From Tenacibaculum finnmarkense (GTDB lineage: Bacteria > Bacteroidota > Bacteroidia > Flavobacteriales > Flavobacteriaceae), in contig NZ_OENA01000066.1 in the NCBI RefSeq assembly GCF_900239185.1, positions 20,013 through 84,012 of the forward strand: a DNA stretch of 64,000 nucleotides, read 5' to 3'. The notes under the pieces are model-generated. The model made no database searches and was not told where the DNA came from. It saw nothing but the letters and a program-made list of their open reading frames with translations. The position numbers and the translations under genes are program-made. Below, one piece after another: positions 51,949 to 62,947 of this stretch (position 1 is its first letter; each line of letters starts with the position of its first letter).

Positions 51949-52527
51949 TTATAATGAAGCCTCAAAAGCTTCTATTTTATCTTTTTTACTTACTAAAAAA
52001 TCAATGTCATCATAGCCATTAATCATACATACTTTTTTATATGGATTAATTTCAAAACTACGCGTACCAACAGCTGTTTTAATTTCTTGATTTTCTAAGT
52101 CAATAATAACACTTGTCGTTGGATTTTCAGTGATTTTTTTCAATAATTTTTTCAAATACTCTTCGGATACCTGCACAGGTAAAATTCCGTTATTCAAAGC
52201 GTTCCCTTTAAATATATCGGCAAAAAAGCTACTAACCACTACTTTAAAACCGTAGCCAGACAACGCCCAAGCCGCGTGTTCTCTACTCGAACCGCATCCA
52301 AAATTATCGCCAGCAATTAAAATACTTCCTGTATAATTTTTATTATTTAAGATAAATTCTTCGTTTACGCTTCCATCTTTATGAAAACGCCAATCTCTAA
52401 AAACATTATCGCCAAATCCTTTTTTATCAGTCGCTTTTAAAAAACGAGCAGGAATAATTTGATCGGTATCTACATTTTCTGTTAGCAACGGAACCGCTGT
52501 ATCGGTTAATTTTATAAATTTTTCCAT
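51949..52527 (-). CDS. leuD: 3-isopropylmalate dehydratase small subunit
   Basis: 192 residues, normal length. Aconitase swivel domain with the [13 protein letters not shown] start and the [17 protein letters not shown] substrate loop. It joins LeuC to isomerise 2- to 3-isopropylmalate. It is 3 bp after leuC and 11 bp before leuB. Confidence 0.96.
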   Translation of the reverse strand: MEKFIKLTDTAVPLLTENVDTDQIIPARFLKATDKKGFGDNVFRDWRFHKDGSVNEEFILNNKNYTGSILIAGDNFGCGSSREHAAWALSGYGFKVVVSSFFADIFKGNALNNGILPVQVSEEYLKKLLKKITENPTTSVIIDLENQEIKTAVGTRSFEINPYKKVCMINGYDDIDFLVSKKDKIEAFEASL

Positions 52528-52529
52528 TT

Positions 52530-53918
52530 TTAATTTAACTGTTTTGTAATGTCAATAATTTTTCCTGCAACAGCAGTTGCTGCGGCAATTAATGGGCTTG
52601 CTAAAATAGTTCGAGATCCTTGCCCTTGCCTACCTTCAAAATTTCTGTTAGAGGTAGAAACGCAATATTCACCTTCCGGAATTTTATCGTCATTCATTGC
52701 CAAACAAGCCGAACAACCAGGCTGACGCAGTTCAAAACCAGCAGTTTCAAAAATAGTTTTTAAACCCTCCGCTTCAATTTGTTTTGCCACTTTTTGCGAT
52801 CCCGGAACTAACCAGGCATTTACATTTTGCGCTTTTTGCTTTCCTTTTACGTAATTTGCAACCTCTCTAAAATCTTCAATTCGAGAATTTGTACAACTTC
52901 CGATAAACACATAATTTACTTGTTTATCAATTAAAGTTTCCCCTTTTTTAAAATTCATGTACGCCAATGATTTTTCAAAAGAAGCATCATTTTCCTGCGG
53001 AATATTTTCAGAAATTTTAATTCCCATTCCTGGATTTGTTCCGAAGGTTAGCATCGGCTCAATATCTTGGGCATTTAACGTATATTCCTTATCAAAAATA
53101 GCATCAGCATCCGTTTTTAAGGTTTTCCAATAAGCTACTTTTTTATCAAACTCACTATCTTTTGGCGCAAATTCTTTACCTTTTACGTAGTCAAAAGTAG
53201 TTTTATCAGGCGCTATCATTCCTCCTCTTGCGCCCATTTCAATACTCATATTACAAACCGTCATTCTGCCTTCCATCGACATTTCTTCAAAGACATTTCC
53301 TGCGTATTCGCAAAAATACCCTGTCCCTGAGTTGGTTCCTAATTGAGCTATAATATAAAGTATCACATCTTTTGGTAAAACACCTTTTTTCAATTTTCCG
53401 TTTACCGTAACACGCAAGCTTTTGGGTTTTTGAAGCAACAAACATTGGCTTGCAAAAACTTGTGCCACTTGACTTGTTCCAATTCCGAAAGCAATGGTTC
53501 CAAAAGCTCCATGCGTAGAAGTGTGAGAATCTCCACAAACCATGGTCATTCCTGGCTGTGTAATTCCTAATTCTGGCGCTATAACGTGAACAATTCCGTT
53601 ATTTTCATGCCCTAATTCGTATAAAGTAATATTATTTTCCTTACAATTTTTAGTTAATTGTTCTAATTGATTTCTCGATAAATCATCCTCAATAGGTAAA
53701 TGTTGGTTTACCGTTGGCGTATTATGATCAGCGGTGGCAACAATTTTATCGGGACGTGCTACCGAAATACCACGTTCTTTTAGTTCGTTAAAAGCCTGAG
53801 GGCTGGTAACTTCATGAATTAAATGCTTGTCTATATATAAAACCTGTGGACCGTTTTCAATGGTATCTACCACGTGAGCGTCCCAAACTTTATCAAATAA
53901 TGTTTTTCCCATTATCAT
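52530..53918 (-). CDS. leuC: 3-isopropylmalate dehydratase large subunit
   Basis: 462 residues; start at 53918 ([12 protein letters not shown]) or at the third codon ([10 protein letters not shown]) is possible. The [4Fe-4S] ligands Cys342 (GSCTNSR), Cys402 and Cys405 (GCSACLAMN) are present, as are the [14 protein letters not shown] and GTNPGM stretches. Catalyses the isomerase step of leucine synthesis with LeuD. Starts 27 bp after leuA. Confidence 0.97.
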   Translation of the reverse strand: MIMGKTLFDKVWDAHVVDTIENGPQVLYIDKHLIHEVTSPQAFNELKERGISVARPDKIVATADHNTPTVNQHLPIEDDLSRNQLEQLTKNCKENNITLYELGHENNGIVHVIAPELGITQPGMTMVCGDSHTSTHGAFGTIAFGIGTSQVAQVFASQCLLLQKPKSLRVTVNGKLKKGVLPKDVILYIIAQLGTNSGTGYFCEYAGNVFEEMSMEGRMTVCNMSIEMGARGGMIAPDKTTFDYVKGKEFAPKDSEFDKKVAYWKTLKTDADAIFDKEYTLNAQDIEPMLTFGTNPGMGIKISENIPQENDASFEKSLAYMNFKKGETLIDKQVNYVFIGSCTNSRIEDFREVANYVKGKQKAQNVNAWLVPGSQKVAKQIEAEGLKTIFETAGFELRQPGCSACLAMNDDKIPEGEYCVSTSNRNFEGRQGQGSRTILASPLIAAATAVAGKIIDITKQLN

Positions 53919-53944
53919 TTATGCTATTATTTATTTGTGCTAAT

Positions 53945-55120
53945 TTATGCTACTATTATTTTTGATATTTTATTGACTTCCTCCATTAATCTATGAAGAT
54001 CTTGATCAACTACTTCTTTTTGTTTATCAGCTAGCTTTAAAAATATTTTATACGCCGAATCTAACTGTATTTTGGTCAATTCGTAGCCTATATTTTTAGA
54101 ACGATATGCCAATGCCGCTCTTCCGCTTCGAGCAGTTAAAACGATCGCACTTTCAGTTACACCAACATCCAACGGATTCATAATTTCGTAGGTTTCACGG
54201 TTTTTAATAACCCCATCTTGATGAATTCCTGAACTATGCGCAAAGGCATTGGCTCCTACAATTGCTTTGTTTGCCTGTACATCCATTCCCATACTTTCAC
54301 GCACCATTATACTCGTATCGTACAATAATTTGGTATTAATATCGGTCTGTAAATTCAAATACGGATGTTGTTTTAAAATCATTACCACTTCCTCTAAAGC
54401 GGTATTTCCTGCACGCTCCCCGATTCCGTTAATCGTACATTCTATTTGTCTTGCTCCATTAATAACTCCAGCAATTGAATTTGCGGTTGCCAAGCCTAAA
54501 TCGTTATGACAATGACAAGATAAGATTACATTTTCAATTCCTTTTACATTCTCTTTTAAATACTTAATTTTCGCACCATATTCTTCAGGCAAACAATATC
54601 CTGTGGTATCAGGAATATTTAAAACCGTTGCACCCGATTTTATCATTTCTTCACAAACCTTTGCCAAGAAAACATTGTCAGTTCTTCCTGCATCTTCTGC
54701 GTAAAATTCTACATCGTCCACAAAATTTTTAGCATAAGAAACCGCTTCTTTTCCTCTTCGGATAACTTCACTTTGCGACGAATTAAATTTATATTTTATA
54801 TGAGAATCACTTGTTCCGATTCCTGTATGAATTCTTGGTTTCACCGCATTTTTTAACGCTGCGGCTGCCACTTCAATATCTTTTTTAACCGCGCGTGTTA
54901 ATCCACAAACGGTAGCATTTTTAACAATTTTTGAAATTTCTTGTACCGAAGCAAAATCTCCAGGACTTGACACAGGAAAACCAGCTTCAATAACATCGAC
55001 TCCTAAAAAATCAAGCCTTTCGGCGATAATTAATTTTTGTGTCGTGTCTAACTTACAACCAGGCACTTGCTCGCCATCACGAAGTGTTGTATCAAAAATT
55101 TGTACTTTATCGTTTTGCAT
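53945..55120 (-). CDS. leuA: 2-isopropylmalate synthase, short form
   Basis: 391 residues. TIM-barrel with [13 protein letters not shown] at 10-22, catalytic and metal residues in [13 protein letters not shown], and [15 protein letters not shown]. It ends after the linker ([13 protein letters not shown]...), just where longer LeuA proteins begin their leucine-binding C-terminal regulatory domain of about 130 residues, so classical feedback inhibition is not expected. First gene of leuACDB. A -7 box TATATTTG precedes it. Confidence 0.93.
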   Translation of the reverse strand: MQNDKVQIFDTTLRDGEQVPGCKLDTTQKLIIAERLDFLGVDVIEAGFPVSSPGDFASVQEISKIVKNATVCGLTRAVKKDIEVAAAALKNAVKPRIHTGIGTSDSHIKYKFNSSQSEVIRRGKEAVSYAKNFVDDVEFYAEDAGRTDNVFLAKVCEEMIKSGATVLNIPDTTGYCLPEEYGAKIKYLKENVKGIENVILSCHCHNDLGLATANSIAGVINGARQIECTINGIGERAGNTALEEVVMILKQHPYLNLQTDINTKLLYDTSIMVRESMGMDVQANKAIVGANAFAHSSGIHQDGVIKNRETYEIMNPLDVGVTESAIVLTARSGRAALAYRSKNIGYELTKIQLDSAYKIFLKLADKQKEVVDQDLHRLMEEVNKISKIIVA

Positions 55121-55149
55121 CTATCTTAATTTATTTACCTTTAATTAAT

Positions 55150-55157
55150 CAAATATA
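55150..55157 (-). promoter_or_regulatory. -7 box of leuA
   Basis: TATATTTG on the minus strand matches TAnnTTTG, 29 bp before the leuA ATG. No TTG at the -33 distance; no leader peptide is seen before leuA. Confidence 0.5.
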
Positions 55158-55251
55158 GCTGTTGATGTCTTTAATTTATTAAAAAAAAAGGGATAACCTA
55201 CGATATTTAAACCTAAATCAATTATTTTAAAGCACTGATAATCAAATAACT

Positions 55252-56844
55252 ATGCGCAACCATACTACACCATCCAATCAACAAAACGATACATTGTTTG
55301 TTTTGATAAAGTCTTTATCAAAATCTGAAAAACGTCAGTTTAACCTTTACGTTGGTCGTTTAGAAGGAAATAATGATGCTAAATTTTTTGCGCTTTTTAA
55401 ATTTTTAGACAAACAAAAAAAATATGATGAAAAAATTATCATCAAAAATAATATTGTAAGCAAACAGCAGCTCTCTAATTTAAAAGCACATTTATACAAG
55501 CAAATCTTAGTTAGTCTTCGGATGAATCCTGCACATAAAAACATCCGAATTCAAATACGAGAATTGTTAGATTTTGCGACTATTTTGTATCAAAAAGGAT
55601 TATACAAACAAAGTTTAAAACTACTCGATAAAGCCAAAAATATGGCGATTGATAGCGAAGAAAAAAACATTGCTTACGAAATTGTAGAATTTGAAAAAGT
55701 TATTGAAAGCCAACATATTACCCGAAGTATTAACACCCGAGCAGACCAATTAACCATTCAAGCAAAAGAACTGAGTCAGCAAAATGTAATTGCTAGTAAA
55801 TTGTCTAATTTATCGCTACAATTATATGGCGCTTTGTTAAAAAACGGCTATGTAAAAAATGATATTGAGCTTCAAAAAGCAACTTCTTATTTTAATTCAA
55901 GATTGCCAAATTACCAGTATGACACCTTAGGATTTAGAGAAAAATTATGGCTTTACAAGGCTCATTTATGGCGTAGTTTTTTAACACAAGATTTTTTACA
56001 AAGCTATAAATATGCCAATAAATGGGTCGATTTATTTAAAAACGACCCTAAAAACATTGCAATTCATCCTGTTTTTTACTTAAAAGGAAAAAACTATTTA
56101 TTAGAAAGCTTATTTTTCATCAAGCATTTTACCAAATTTAAAGAAGAACTACTTTTTTTTGAAAAAGAAATCGAAAATAACGACATCCCAATAAATAGCA
56201 ATACCGAAATTTTAATTTTTCAATATTACTATGCAAACAAATTACACCTGCATTTTTTAGAAGGAAGTTTTTCAGAAGGAGCATATTTAGTCGCCACTAT
56301 AAATAGTAAAATTGCACTTTATAAAAACAAGTTAGACAACCATCATATTGTTGTGTTGTATTATAAAATAGCCAGTTTATATTTTGGAATGGGCAACAAT
56401 AAAGAATGTATTTTTTACTTGAATAAAATTATAAAATCGAAAAAAATACATGTAGCCCAAGACCTGCAATGTTTTGCCAGAGTTTTAAGTTTAATTGCCC
56501 ATTACGAATGCGGTTTAGATTACGATTTTGAATTACAATTTAAAGACACCTACCGCTTTTTATTAAAAATGGAAAACCTTCAAGAAGTTCAAAAAGAACT
56601 TATATCGTCAATAAAAGCGCTAGGCGACGTATATCCGCATCAAATAAAAAAGGAATTTAAAAAAATTTATGATCGATTAAAAGTCTATGAAAATCATCCG
56701 TATGAAAAAAGAGCCTTCCTATATTTAGACATTCTTTCGTGGTTGGCATCTAAAATAGAAAATAAAACAGTCGCCGAAATCATCAAAAATAAATACCTTA
56801 AAAATAAAAAAACTCATAAAAACAGTGCTAAAAAATTAAAATAA
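55252..56844 (+). CDS. Helical repeat protein of unknown function, 530 residues
   Basis: Soluble, Lys/Leu-rich and almost entirely alpha-helical. The N-terminal part (FVLIKSLSKSEKRQFNLYVG, about 16-35) is a conserved start. The middle and end look like TPR or TPR-like helical pairs (LYQKGLYKQSLKLLDKAKNM, LYFGMGNNKECIFYLNKI). No signal peptide. Probably a scaffold or regulatory protein widespread in Bacteroidota; function unknown. Its 3' end overlaps metF, on the other strand, by 9 bp. Confidence 0.7.
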   Translation: MRNHTTPSNQQNDTLFVLIKSLSKSEKRQFNLYVGRLEGNNDAKFFALFKFLDKQKKYDEKIIIKNNIVSKQQLSNLKAHLYKQILVSLRMNPAHKNIRIQIRELLDFATILYQKGLYKQSLKLLDKAKNMAIDSEEKNIAYEIVEFEKVIESQHITRSINTRADQLTIQAKELSQQNVIASKLSNLSLQLYGALLKNGYVKNDIELQKATSYFNSRLPNYQYDTLGFREKLWLYKAHLWRSFLTQDFLQSYKYANKWVDLFKNDPKNIAIHPVFYLKGKNYLLESLFFIKHFTKFKEELLFFEKEIENNDIPINSNTEILIFQYYYANKLHLHFLEGSFSEGAYLVATINSKIALYKNKLDNHHIVVLYYKIASLYFGMGNNKECIFYLNKIIKSKKIHVAQDLQCFARVLSLIAHYECGLDYDFELQFKDTYRFLLKMENLQEVQKELISSIKALGDVYPHQIKKEFKKIYDRLKVYENHPYEKRAFLYLDILSWLASKIENKTVAEIIKNKYLKNKKTHKNSAKKLK

Positions 56845-57792
56845 TGCCTTGGAAATCGCTTTAATATTGTCACTTTTCCCCATAGAATAATAATGTAAAA
56901 CAGGCACACCCGCCTTTAATAACTCTTGCGATTGTGCAATTGCCCATGCAATTCCAAGCTCTCGAACCTGCTGATTATTTTTACAAAATTCTATTTCGGT
57001 GATTAAATTTTGTGGCAAATCAATTTTAAAAACCTGTGGCAATAATTGCAAATGACGCTTTACCGAAATCGGTTTTATTCCAGGGATAATCGGCACGGTA
57101 ATGCCCATTTTTCTTGCATGTTTTACAAACTCAAAATACTTTTTATTGTCAAAAAACATTTGCGTAACCACATAATCTGCCCCTGCATCGACTTTTTCTT
57201 TTAGGCGTTTTAAATCGGTTTGTAGCGACGGAGCTTCTAAATGTTTTTCGGGATATCCCGCAACGCCAATACAAAAATCAGCCTTATGATTTGCCTCAAT
57301 TACATCGTGTAAATATTTCCCTTGATTCAAGTTTTTAATTTGCGCCACCAATTGTGTTGCATATTGATGCCCACCTTTGCTCACCTCAAAATACCGCTGA
57401 TGACTCATGGCATCGCCTCGTAACGCCATCACATTTTCGATACCTAAATAATGGCAATCGACCAATAAATATTCAGTTTCTTCTTTACTAAAACCACCAC
57501 AAAGCACATGCGGCACGGTATCGACATCGTATTTATGTTTTATCGCCGCACAAATACCAACTGTTCCAGGACGCATTCTTGTTATTTTTCTATCCAATAA
57601 ACCGTTTCCTTTATCAATATATAAATGCTCTTCTCTTGAGGTTGTAACATCAATAAAAGGTGGATTAAATTCCATTAACGGCTCAATGTTTTGATATAAA
57701 TCTTGAATATTATTTCCTTTTTTCGGCGGAATTATTTCAAACGAAAATAATGTTTTTCCGTTTGATTTTTTTATGTGTTCTGTTACTTTCAT
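56836..57792 (-). CDS. metF: Methylenetetrahydrofolate reductase
   Basis: 318 residues, normal for the bacterial FAD enzyme without regulatory domain. FSFEIIPPKKG start with the catalytic Glu, VTTSREEH, the PHVLCGG stretch, and the folate/FAD site ALRGDAM. It reduces 5,10-methylene-THF to 5-methyl-THF, the methyl donor of MetH. It lies downstream of metH on the same strand, separated by R2 copy C, so the riboswitch transcript may include it. Confidence 0.95.
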   Translation of the reverse strand: MKVTEHIKKSNGKTLFSFEIIPPKKGNNIQDLYQNIEPLMEFNPPFIDVTTSREEHLYIDKGNGLLDRKITRMRPGTVGICAAIKHKYDVDTVPHVLCGGFSKEETEYLLVDCHYLGIENVMALRGDAMSHQRYFEVSKGGHQYATQLVAQIKNLNQGKYLHDVIEANHKADFCIGVAGYPEKHLEAPSLQTDLKRLKEKVDAGADYVVTQMFFDNKKYFEFVKHARKMGITVPIIPGIKPISVKRHLQLLPQVFKIDLPQNLITEIEFCKNNQQVRELGIAWAIAQSQELLKAGVPVLHYYSMGKSDNIKAISKALF

Positions 57793-57813
57793 AAAATTTA
57801 TTTTTAATTATTT

Positions 57814-58104
57814 AAAGCCTGTTTAAATTTTATTTAAAAAGGTTTTATAGCTGAAAAATCGAATCCGTCAAACTGAATTTATTTCAGTTTCGCATCCTGA
57901 TTTACCGTAGTTCTTTACTTTTTTTTGATGATTCTTGTCAATTCGAGTGATTTTAATGACTAAAAGGAATTAAAATAGTATCGAGAATTTGAATTATTTC
58001 ATGTTGATTAACTTTAATATTAAAAAAGTTCTCGATACAATTTTTTTGAAGAAAAAAAATCACTCGAACTGACAATTTATTATTTAATTTTTAAACAGGC
58101 TCTT
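57814..58104. repeat. R2 dispersed repeat, copy C, between metH and metF
   Basis: 291 bp with termini AAAGCCTGTTTAA (57814-57826) and TTAAACAGGCTCTT (58091-58104). The right end overlaps the metH stop codon (58103-58105). It shares the core with copy B (GATTCTTGTCAATTCGAGTG, CTAAAAGGAATTAAAAT) and has the inner inverted arms TATCGAGAATTT / AGTTCTCGATA. It fills the metF-metH intergenic region. Confidence 0.75.
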
Positions 58105-60793
58105 ATACATCGGCAATAGCAGGATGTAACCATTTTCGAGCTTTATCTAGCGTGATATTTTTTCTAGTAGCAAAATCACGAACTTGGTCATCTGTAATTT
58201 TCCCTAATCCGAAGTATTTCGCTTCTTTATTTGCAAAATAATATCCCGAAACTGCTGCTGCTGGCCACATCGCTAAACTTTCGGTAAGGGTTACGCCTAT
58301 TTTTTCTTCGACATTTAAAAGACTCCAAATCGTTTGTTTTTCTAAATGGTCAGGACAAGCAGGATACCCTGGTGCAGGGCGGATTCCTTTATAATTCTCT
58401 TTAATTAATTCTTCGTTCGATAAAGTTTCATCAAATGCATATCCCCAATGTTTTGTCCGTATTCTGTGATGCAAATATTCCGCAAAAGCTTCGGCAAAAC
58501 GATCGGCAATTGCTTGTACCATAATCGCATTATAATCGTCTTCTTGGTCTTTATATTTTTTAGCTAACTGGTCAGCTCCAAAAATTGCAGTACAAAAAGC
58601 GCCCATATAGTCTTGTTTTTCTGATTCTTTTGGAGCGATAAAATCGGCTAAAGCAATACTTGGTTTTCCATCTCGCTTTTTTAATTGCTGACGCAGGGTT
58701 CTAAAAACAGCAATTTCTTTTGAATTTTTCTGAATGGAAATATCATCATCGTTTATAGAATTTGCTTCAAATAAACCAAAAATCCCTTTAGGTTTTAATA
58801 ATTGTTTCGTGATGATTTTATCTAAAATAATTTTTGAATCTTCAAATAATTGTGTTGCCTGTTCACCGACAATTTCATCAGTTAAAATAGCGGGATATTT
58901 CCCGTGCAAATCCCAACTTCTAAAAAACGGACTCCAATCAATAAAAGGTACTAATTCTTTTAAACTTACTTGTTCTAAAGTTTGAACACCTAATTCTTTG
59001 GGTTTTACTATTGATGACGTTTCCCAGTCAATTTTAAATTTACGTTTACGCGCTTGCTCAATAGAAATATACGCTTTTGATTTACCTCGTTTTAAGAACT
59101 TCTCACGAAATTCATCGTAGTCTTTTTTAAGTTTTGCAACATAAGCGTTACTTGTTTCTTTATTTAATAAATCGCTGACAACCGTTACCGCTCTTGAAGC
59201 ATCATTTACATGAACCACCGCATTTTTATATTGAGTATCTATTTTTACCGCCGTATGTGCTTTTGACGTTGTTGCCCCGCCAATTAGCAAGGGAACCGTA
59301 AAATTCTGACGCTCCATTTCCTTTGCCAAATACACCATTTCATCTAAAGAAGGCGTTATTAACCCTGATAAACCGATAATATCAACATTCTCTTTTTTAG
59401 CAGTTTCAATAATTTTTTCAGGCGCTACCATTACGCCTAAATCGACAATTTCATAATTATTACAACCCAAAACAACACTTACAATATTTTTACCAATATC
59501 ATGCACATCGCCTTTTACGGTTGCCATTAAAATTTTCCCTAAAGCTTGTTGTTTTTCGCCTTTTTCGGCTTCAATAAAGGGGTTTAAATATGCCACTGCT
59601 TTTTTCATCACCCGAGCCGATTTTACCACTTGAGGCAGAAACATTTTTCCTGCACCAAATAAATCGCCAACCACATTCATACCGATCATTAAATTTCCTT
59701 CAATAACTTGAATTGGTTTTTGGGCTTCTTGCCGTGCTTGTTCAATATCTTCTAAAATAAAAGCATCAATTCCTTTTACCAAACAATGCGTAATTCGGTC
59801 TTGCAATGGCAAACTTCGCCAAGCTAAAACAGTTGCTTCATCTTGTTTTTTAACACCTTTTACGGTTTCTGCAAAATCTAACAAACGCTCCGTTGCGTCT
59901 TCTCTTTTATCTAAAATAACATCTTCAATATGCGCTAATAAATCCTTTGGAATATCATCATAAATTTCTAACATCGCAGGATTTACAATCCCGATATTCA
60001 TCCCTGCTTGAATCGCATAATACAGAAAAACGGAGTGCATTGCTTCTCGCACGGTATTATTTCCTCGGAAAGAAAAAGACACATTACTAACGCCACCACT
60101 TACGCTTACGTTTGGCAAATTTTGACGCACCCAGCGAGTTGCTTCAATAAAATCGATGGCATTTTTTCGATGTTCTTCCATTCCTGTAGCGACAGGAAAA
60201 ATATTCAAATCAAAAATAATATCTTCGGATGCAAAGCCTACTTTATCAACCAAAATACGGTACGAACGTTCAGCAATTTCGATACGTCTTTGATAAGTAT
60301 CAGCTTGCCCAACCTGATCAAAAGCCATAACAATTACCACCGCTCCGTATCTTTTAACCTGCGTTGCTTGCCAAATAAAATTTTCTTCGCCTTCTTTTAA
60401 AGAAATAGAATTTACAATACTTTTTCCTTGTACAACTTGTAAACCTGCTTCAATAATTTCCCACTTTGAGCTATCAATCATCAGCGGAACACGGCAAATA
60501 TCAGGCTCGGCGGCAATCAAATTTAAAAACCGAACCATGGCTTGTTTTCCATCAATCAAACCATCATCCATATTAATATCGATAATTTGCGCTCCGCCTT
60601 CTACCTGATGCCTTGCAACAGCTAATGCTTCTTCAAATTTTTCTTCTTTTATCAATCGTAAAAACTTACGAGAACCTGCAACATTGGTACGTTCTCCAAC
60701 GTTAATAAAATTGCTGTTTTCATTTAAAACTAATGGTTCCAAACCCGATAAATGCAAATATTTTTCTTGTTTAATTTCTTTTTTTATAGGCAT
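58103..60793 (-). CDS. metH: Cobalamin-dependent methionine synthase, C-terminal protein
   Basis: 896 residues. Pterin-binding domain ([16 protein letters not shown] from about residue 29), cobalamin cap domain, B12 domain with the lower-ligand His431 in GDVHDIGKN and [15 protein letters not shown], then the activation domain binding SAM ([16 protein letters not shown] near 810-825, then [18 protein letters not shown]). The homocysteine-binding domain is missing and is encoded by the separate upstream gene, which overlaps by 10 bp. The pair together equals a full MetH. Confidence 0.96.
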   Translation of the reverse strand: MPIKKEIKQEKYLHLSGLEPLVLNENSNFINVGERTNVAGSRKFLRLIKEEKFEEALAVARHQVEGGAQIIDINMDDGLIDGKQAMVRFLNLIAAEPDICRVPLMIDSSKWEIIEAGLQVVQGKSIVNSISLKEGEENFIWQATQVKRYGAVVIVMAFDQVGQADTYQRRIEIAERSYRILVDKVGFASEDIIFDLNIFPVATGMEEHRKNAIDFIEATRWVRQNLPNVSVSGGVSNVSFSFRGNNTVREAMHSVFLYYAIQAGMNIGIVNPAMLEIYDDIPKDLLAHIEDVILDKREDATERLLDFAETVKGVKKQDEATVLAWRSLPLQDRITHCLVKGIDAFILEDIEQARQEAQKPIQVIEGNLMIGMNVVGDLFGAGKMFLPQVVKSARVMKKAVAYLNPFIEAEKGEKQQALGKILMATVKGDVHDIGKNIVSVVLGCNNYEIVDLGVMVAPEKIIETAKKENVDIIGLSGLITPSLDEMVYLAKEMERQNFTVPLLIGGATTSKAHTAVKIDTQYKNAVVHVNDASRAVTVVSDLLNKETSNAYVAKLKKDYDEFREKFLKRGKSKAYISIEQARKRKFKIDWETSSIVKPKELGVQTLEQVSLKELVPFIDWSPFFRSWDLHGKYPAILTDEIVGEQATQLFEDSKIILDKIITKQLLKPKGIFGLFEANSINDDDISIQKNSKEIAVFRTLRQQLKKRDGKPSIALADFIAPKESEKQDYMGAFCTAIFGADQLAKKYKDQEDDYNAIMVQAIADRFAEAFAEYLHHRIRTKHWGYAFDETLSNEELIKENYKGIRPAPGYPACPDHLEKQTIWSLLNVEEKIGVTLTESLAMWPAAAVSGYYFANKEAKYFGLGKITDDQVRDFATRKNITLDKARKWLHPAIADV

Positions 60794-61776
60794 TTTCTTG
60801 GAGGATATTTAGTTGCTAATTGGGCAATTACAGCAATATGTTCTGGCGTTGTTCCGCAGCATCCGCCGATAATATTTATCAGATTTTTCTTGAAATATTC
60901 TTCAATTTGATCTGCCATTTCTTGAGCAGTTTCATCGTATTCGCCAAAAGCATTTGGAAGTCCAGCATTTGGATGCGCCGAAATTGCAAAGTTGGTTTTC
61001 GATGCGATTGCTTCTAAGTGAGGTTGCAATAAATTAGCGCCTAAAGCACAGTTAAATCCTACGGATAACAGCGGAATATGAGAAATAGAGATTAAAAAAG
61101 CTTCGGCAGTTTGCCCCGACAACGTTCTTCCGCTGGCATCGGTAATTGTACCGCTTAACATAATTGGAACGTCTATTTTTCGAGCTTCTTTTACTTCTTC
61201 AATCGCAAATAATGCCGCTTTTGCGTTTAGGGTGTCAAAAACAGTTTCTACTAATAACATATCGCAACCGCCGTCTAAAAGTGCTTCCACTTGTTGCCTG
61301 TAAGCGATGCGTAATTCATTAAAAGTAACAGCTCTATACCCAGGATCGTTTACATCTGGCGACATACTTGCAGTACGATTTGTTGGACCAATTGAACCTG
61401 CTACAAATCGTGGTTTATGCGGTTCTTTTTGGGTAAATTCATCGGCAACTTCTTTGGCTATTTTTGCAGATTGATAATTTAATTCATAGACTAAATTTTC
61501 CATTTGATAATCAGCCATCGCAATTGTTGTACCTGAAAAAGTATTGGTTTCTATAATATCAGCGCCTGCTGCAAAGTATTTTGCATGGATTTCTTTTATA
61601 GCTTTTGGTTGTGTAATAGAGAGTAAATCGTTGTTTCCTTGCAACGATGTTGGATAATTTTTAAAGCGTTTTCCTCGGAAATCTTCTTCGGTAAATTTAT
61701 ACGCCTGAAGCATGGTTCCCATTGCTCCATCGAGCAGCAGAATACGTTTTTGTATTTCTTGATAAATGTTTGACAT
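60784..61776 (-). CDS. Homocysteine S-methyltransferase domain protein (MetH N-terminal module)
   Basis: 330 residues. Zinc ligands Cys243 (GFNCALG) and Cys306-Cys307 ([10 protein letters not shown]), and the [10 protein letters not shown] start of the MetH homocysteine domain. It overlaps the following metH gene by 10 bp, so the two halves are translated together and should assemble. The start codon is part of a hairpin downstream of a SAM-I riboswitch. Confidence 0.93.
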   Translation of the reverse strand: MSNIYQEIQKRILLLDGAMGTMLQAYKFTEEDFRGKRFKNYPTSLQGNNDLLSITQPKAIKEIHAKYFAAGADIIETNTFSGTTIAMADYQMENLVYELNYQSAKIAKEVADEFTQKEPHKPRFVAGSIGPTNRTASMSPDVNDPGYRAVTFNELRIAYRQQVEALLDGGCDMLLVETVFDTLNAKAALFAIEEVKEARKIDVPIMLSGTITDASGRTLSGQTAEAFLISISHIPLLSVGFNCALGANLLQPHLEAIASKTNFAISAHPNAGLPNAFGEYDETAQEMADQIEEYFKKNLINIIGGCCGTTPEHIAVIAQLATKYPPRKCL

Positions 61777-61806
61777 TCCTGATTTTATAGTAGAAGCTAT
61801 CAGGAA
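61776..61806 (-). promoter_or_regulatory. Start-codon hairpin of the methionine synthase operon
   Basis: TTCCTGAT (61776-61783) and ATCAGGAA (61799-61806) form a perfect 8-bp stem with a 15-nt loop, ending at the A of the ATG. It could block initiation and act as the riboswitch output, as no T-tailed terminator lies between the aptamer and the gene. Confidence 0.5.
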
Positions 61807-61828
61807 AAGAGGAAAAAAGTTCTTTGCC

Positions 61829-61983
61829 GTTATCTCTCTTAAAAAGCTGTAATTTTGTAATAAAACAGTTTTTAAGTAGAATTTAGCACCTTCTTTATCT
61901 AACTAATTTAAATATTTTAAACTACTTACATAAAGGGTTGCTAAGGTTTCTTTGGGTCTAATCCCTCCACCTTTCTTGATAAC
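61829..61983 (-). ncRNA. SAM-I (S box) riboswitch
   Basis: On the minus strand the aptamer starts with GTTATCAAGAAAGGTGGAGG, continues with GACCCAAAGAAACCTTAGCA and ACCC, then has AAGGTGCTAAATTCTAC, and closes with GAGAGATAAC, which pairs with the opening GTTATC (P1). A large stem CTTAAAAACTGT / ACAGCTTTTTAAG fits P4. All are hallmarks of SAM-I. It precedes the two-gene methionine synthase. Confidence 0.92.
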
Positions 61984-62053
61984 ATTCTTATTAAATTAAT
62001 GAACTAATAAAGTGCAAATTAACGAACTTTTTTATATTTTTGAACTATAATTT

Positions 62054-62944
62054 TTAATAATTATACAAATTTGATGACAAATATCTGTCACCGATATCAC
62101 AAATAATAGCGACAATAATTCCTTGGTCAATTTCCTGGGCAACTTGCAAAGCTGCATGTACTGCTCCACCACTACTCATACCGCCAAAAACACCTTCTTG
62201 ACTGGCTAATTTTCGAGTCATATTACGGGCTTGATTTTCGCTTATTTCAATAACTTGATCTACTTTAGAGCGGTCAAATATTTTTGGTAAATATTCTTTT
62301 GACCATTTTCTGATACCCGGAATACTAGCATCATCACAAGGTTGCACACCAACAATTTGAATGTTTGGATTTTGCTCTTTTAAATAAGTAGAAACACCCA
62401 TAATCGTCCCTGTAGTTCCCATTGCCGATACAAAATGAGTTACCTCACCGTCGGTATCTTTCCAAATTTCAGGACCTGTAGTTTTGTAATGAGCCTTCCA
62501 ATTATCATTATTTTCAAATTGATTTAGCATAAAATAGCCTTTTTTGTAGCGTAATTTTTGAGCTAAATCTCTCGAACCTTCTATTCCTTCTTCTTTTGGT
62601 GTTAATACAACTTCTGCTCCGTAAGCTTTCATAGTTTTCACTCGTTCTACCGTCGAATTTTCAGGCATTACAAGGGTCATTTTTAAGCCCAATACATTTG
62701 CGATAAAAGCCAATGCAATTCCTGTATTTCCACTTGTTGCTTCGACTAAATGGTCTCCTTTTTTAATATTTCTTCGGTTTAACGCCTCCAAAATCATATT
62801 ATAAGCAGCCCTATCTTTTACACTTCCTCCAGGATTATTTCCTTCTAATTTCAAAAAAAGACGCACGCCTTTTTTATCCAAAATATTACTAACCTCTACT
62901 AAAGGCGTATTTCCAACAAAGTCGGTTATTTTTTTTGCTTTCAT
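62054..62944 (-). CDS. cysM: Cysteine synthase (O-acetylserine sulfhydrylase, CysM-like)
   Basis: 296 residues. PLP Lys43 in NNPGGSVKDRAAYNM, phosphate loop GTTGTIMGVSTYL, and SGNTGIALAF substrate loop. It makes cysteine from O-acetylserine and sulfide or thiosulfate. It starts 3 bp after cysE, so both enzymes of the pathway are one operon. The gap to the riboswitch (61984-62053) is short and holds nothing visible. Confidence 0.93.
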   Translation of the reverse strand: MKAKKITDFVGNTPLVEVSNILDKKGVRLFLKLEGNNPGGSVKDRAAYNMILEALNRRNIKKGDHLVEATSGNTGIALAFIANVLGLKMTLVMPENSTVERVKTMKAYGAEVVLTPKEEGIEGSRDLAQKLRYKKGYFMLNQFENNDNWKAHYKTTGPEIWKDTDGEVTHFVSAMGTTGTIMGVSTYLKEQNPNIQIVGVQPCDDASIPGIRKWSKEYLPKIFDRSKVDQVIEISENQARNMTRKLASQEGVFGGMSSGGAVHAALQVAQEIDQGIIVAIICDIGDRYLSSNLYNY

Positions 62945-62947
62945 AAT

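Noticed and set aside
55121..55251. Leucine leader peptide before leuA
   Set aside because: No short Leu-rich ORF or terminator hairpin was found in the 131-bp region.
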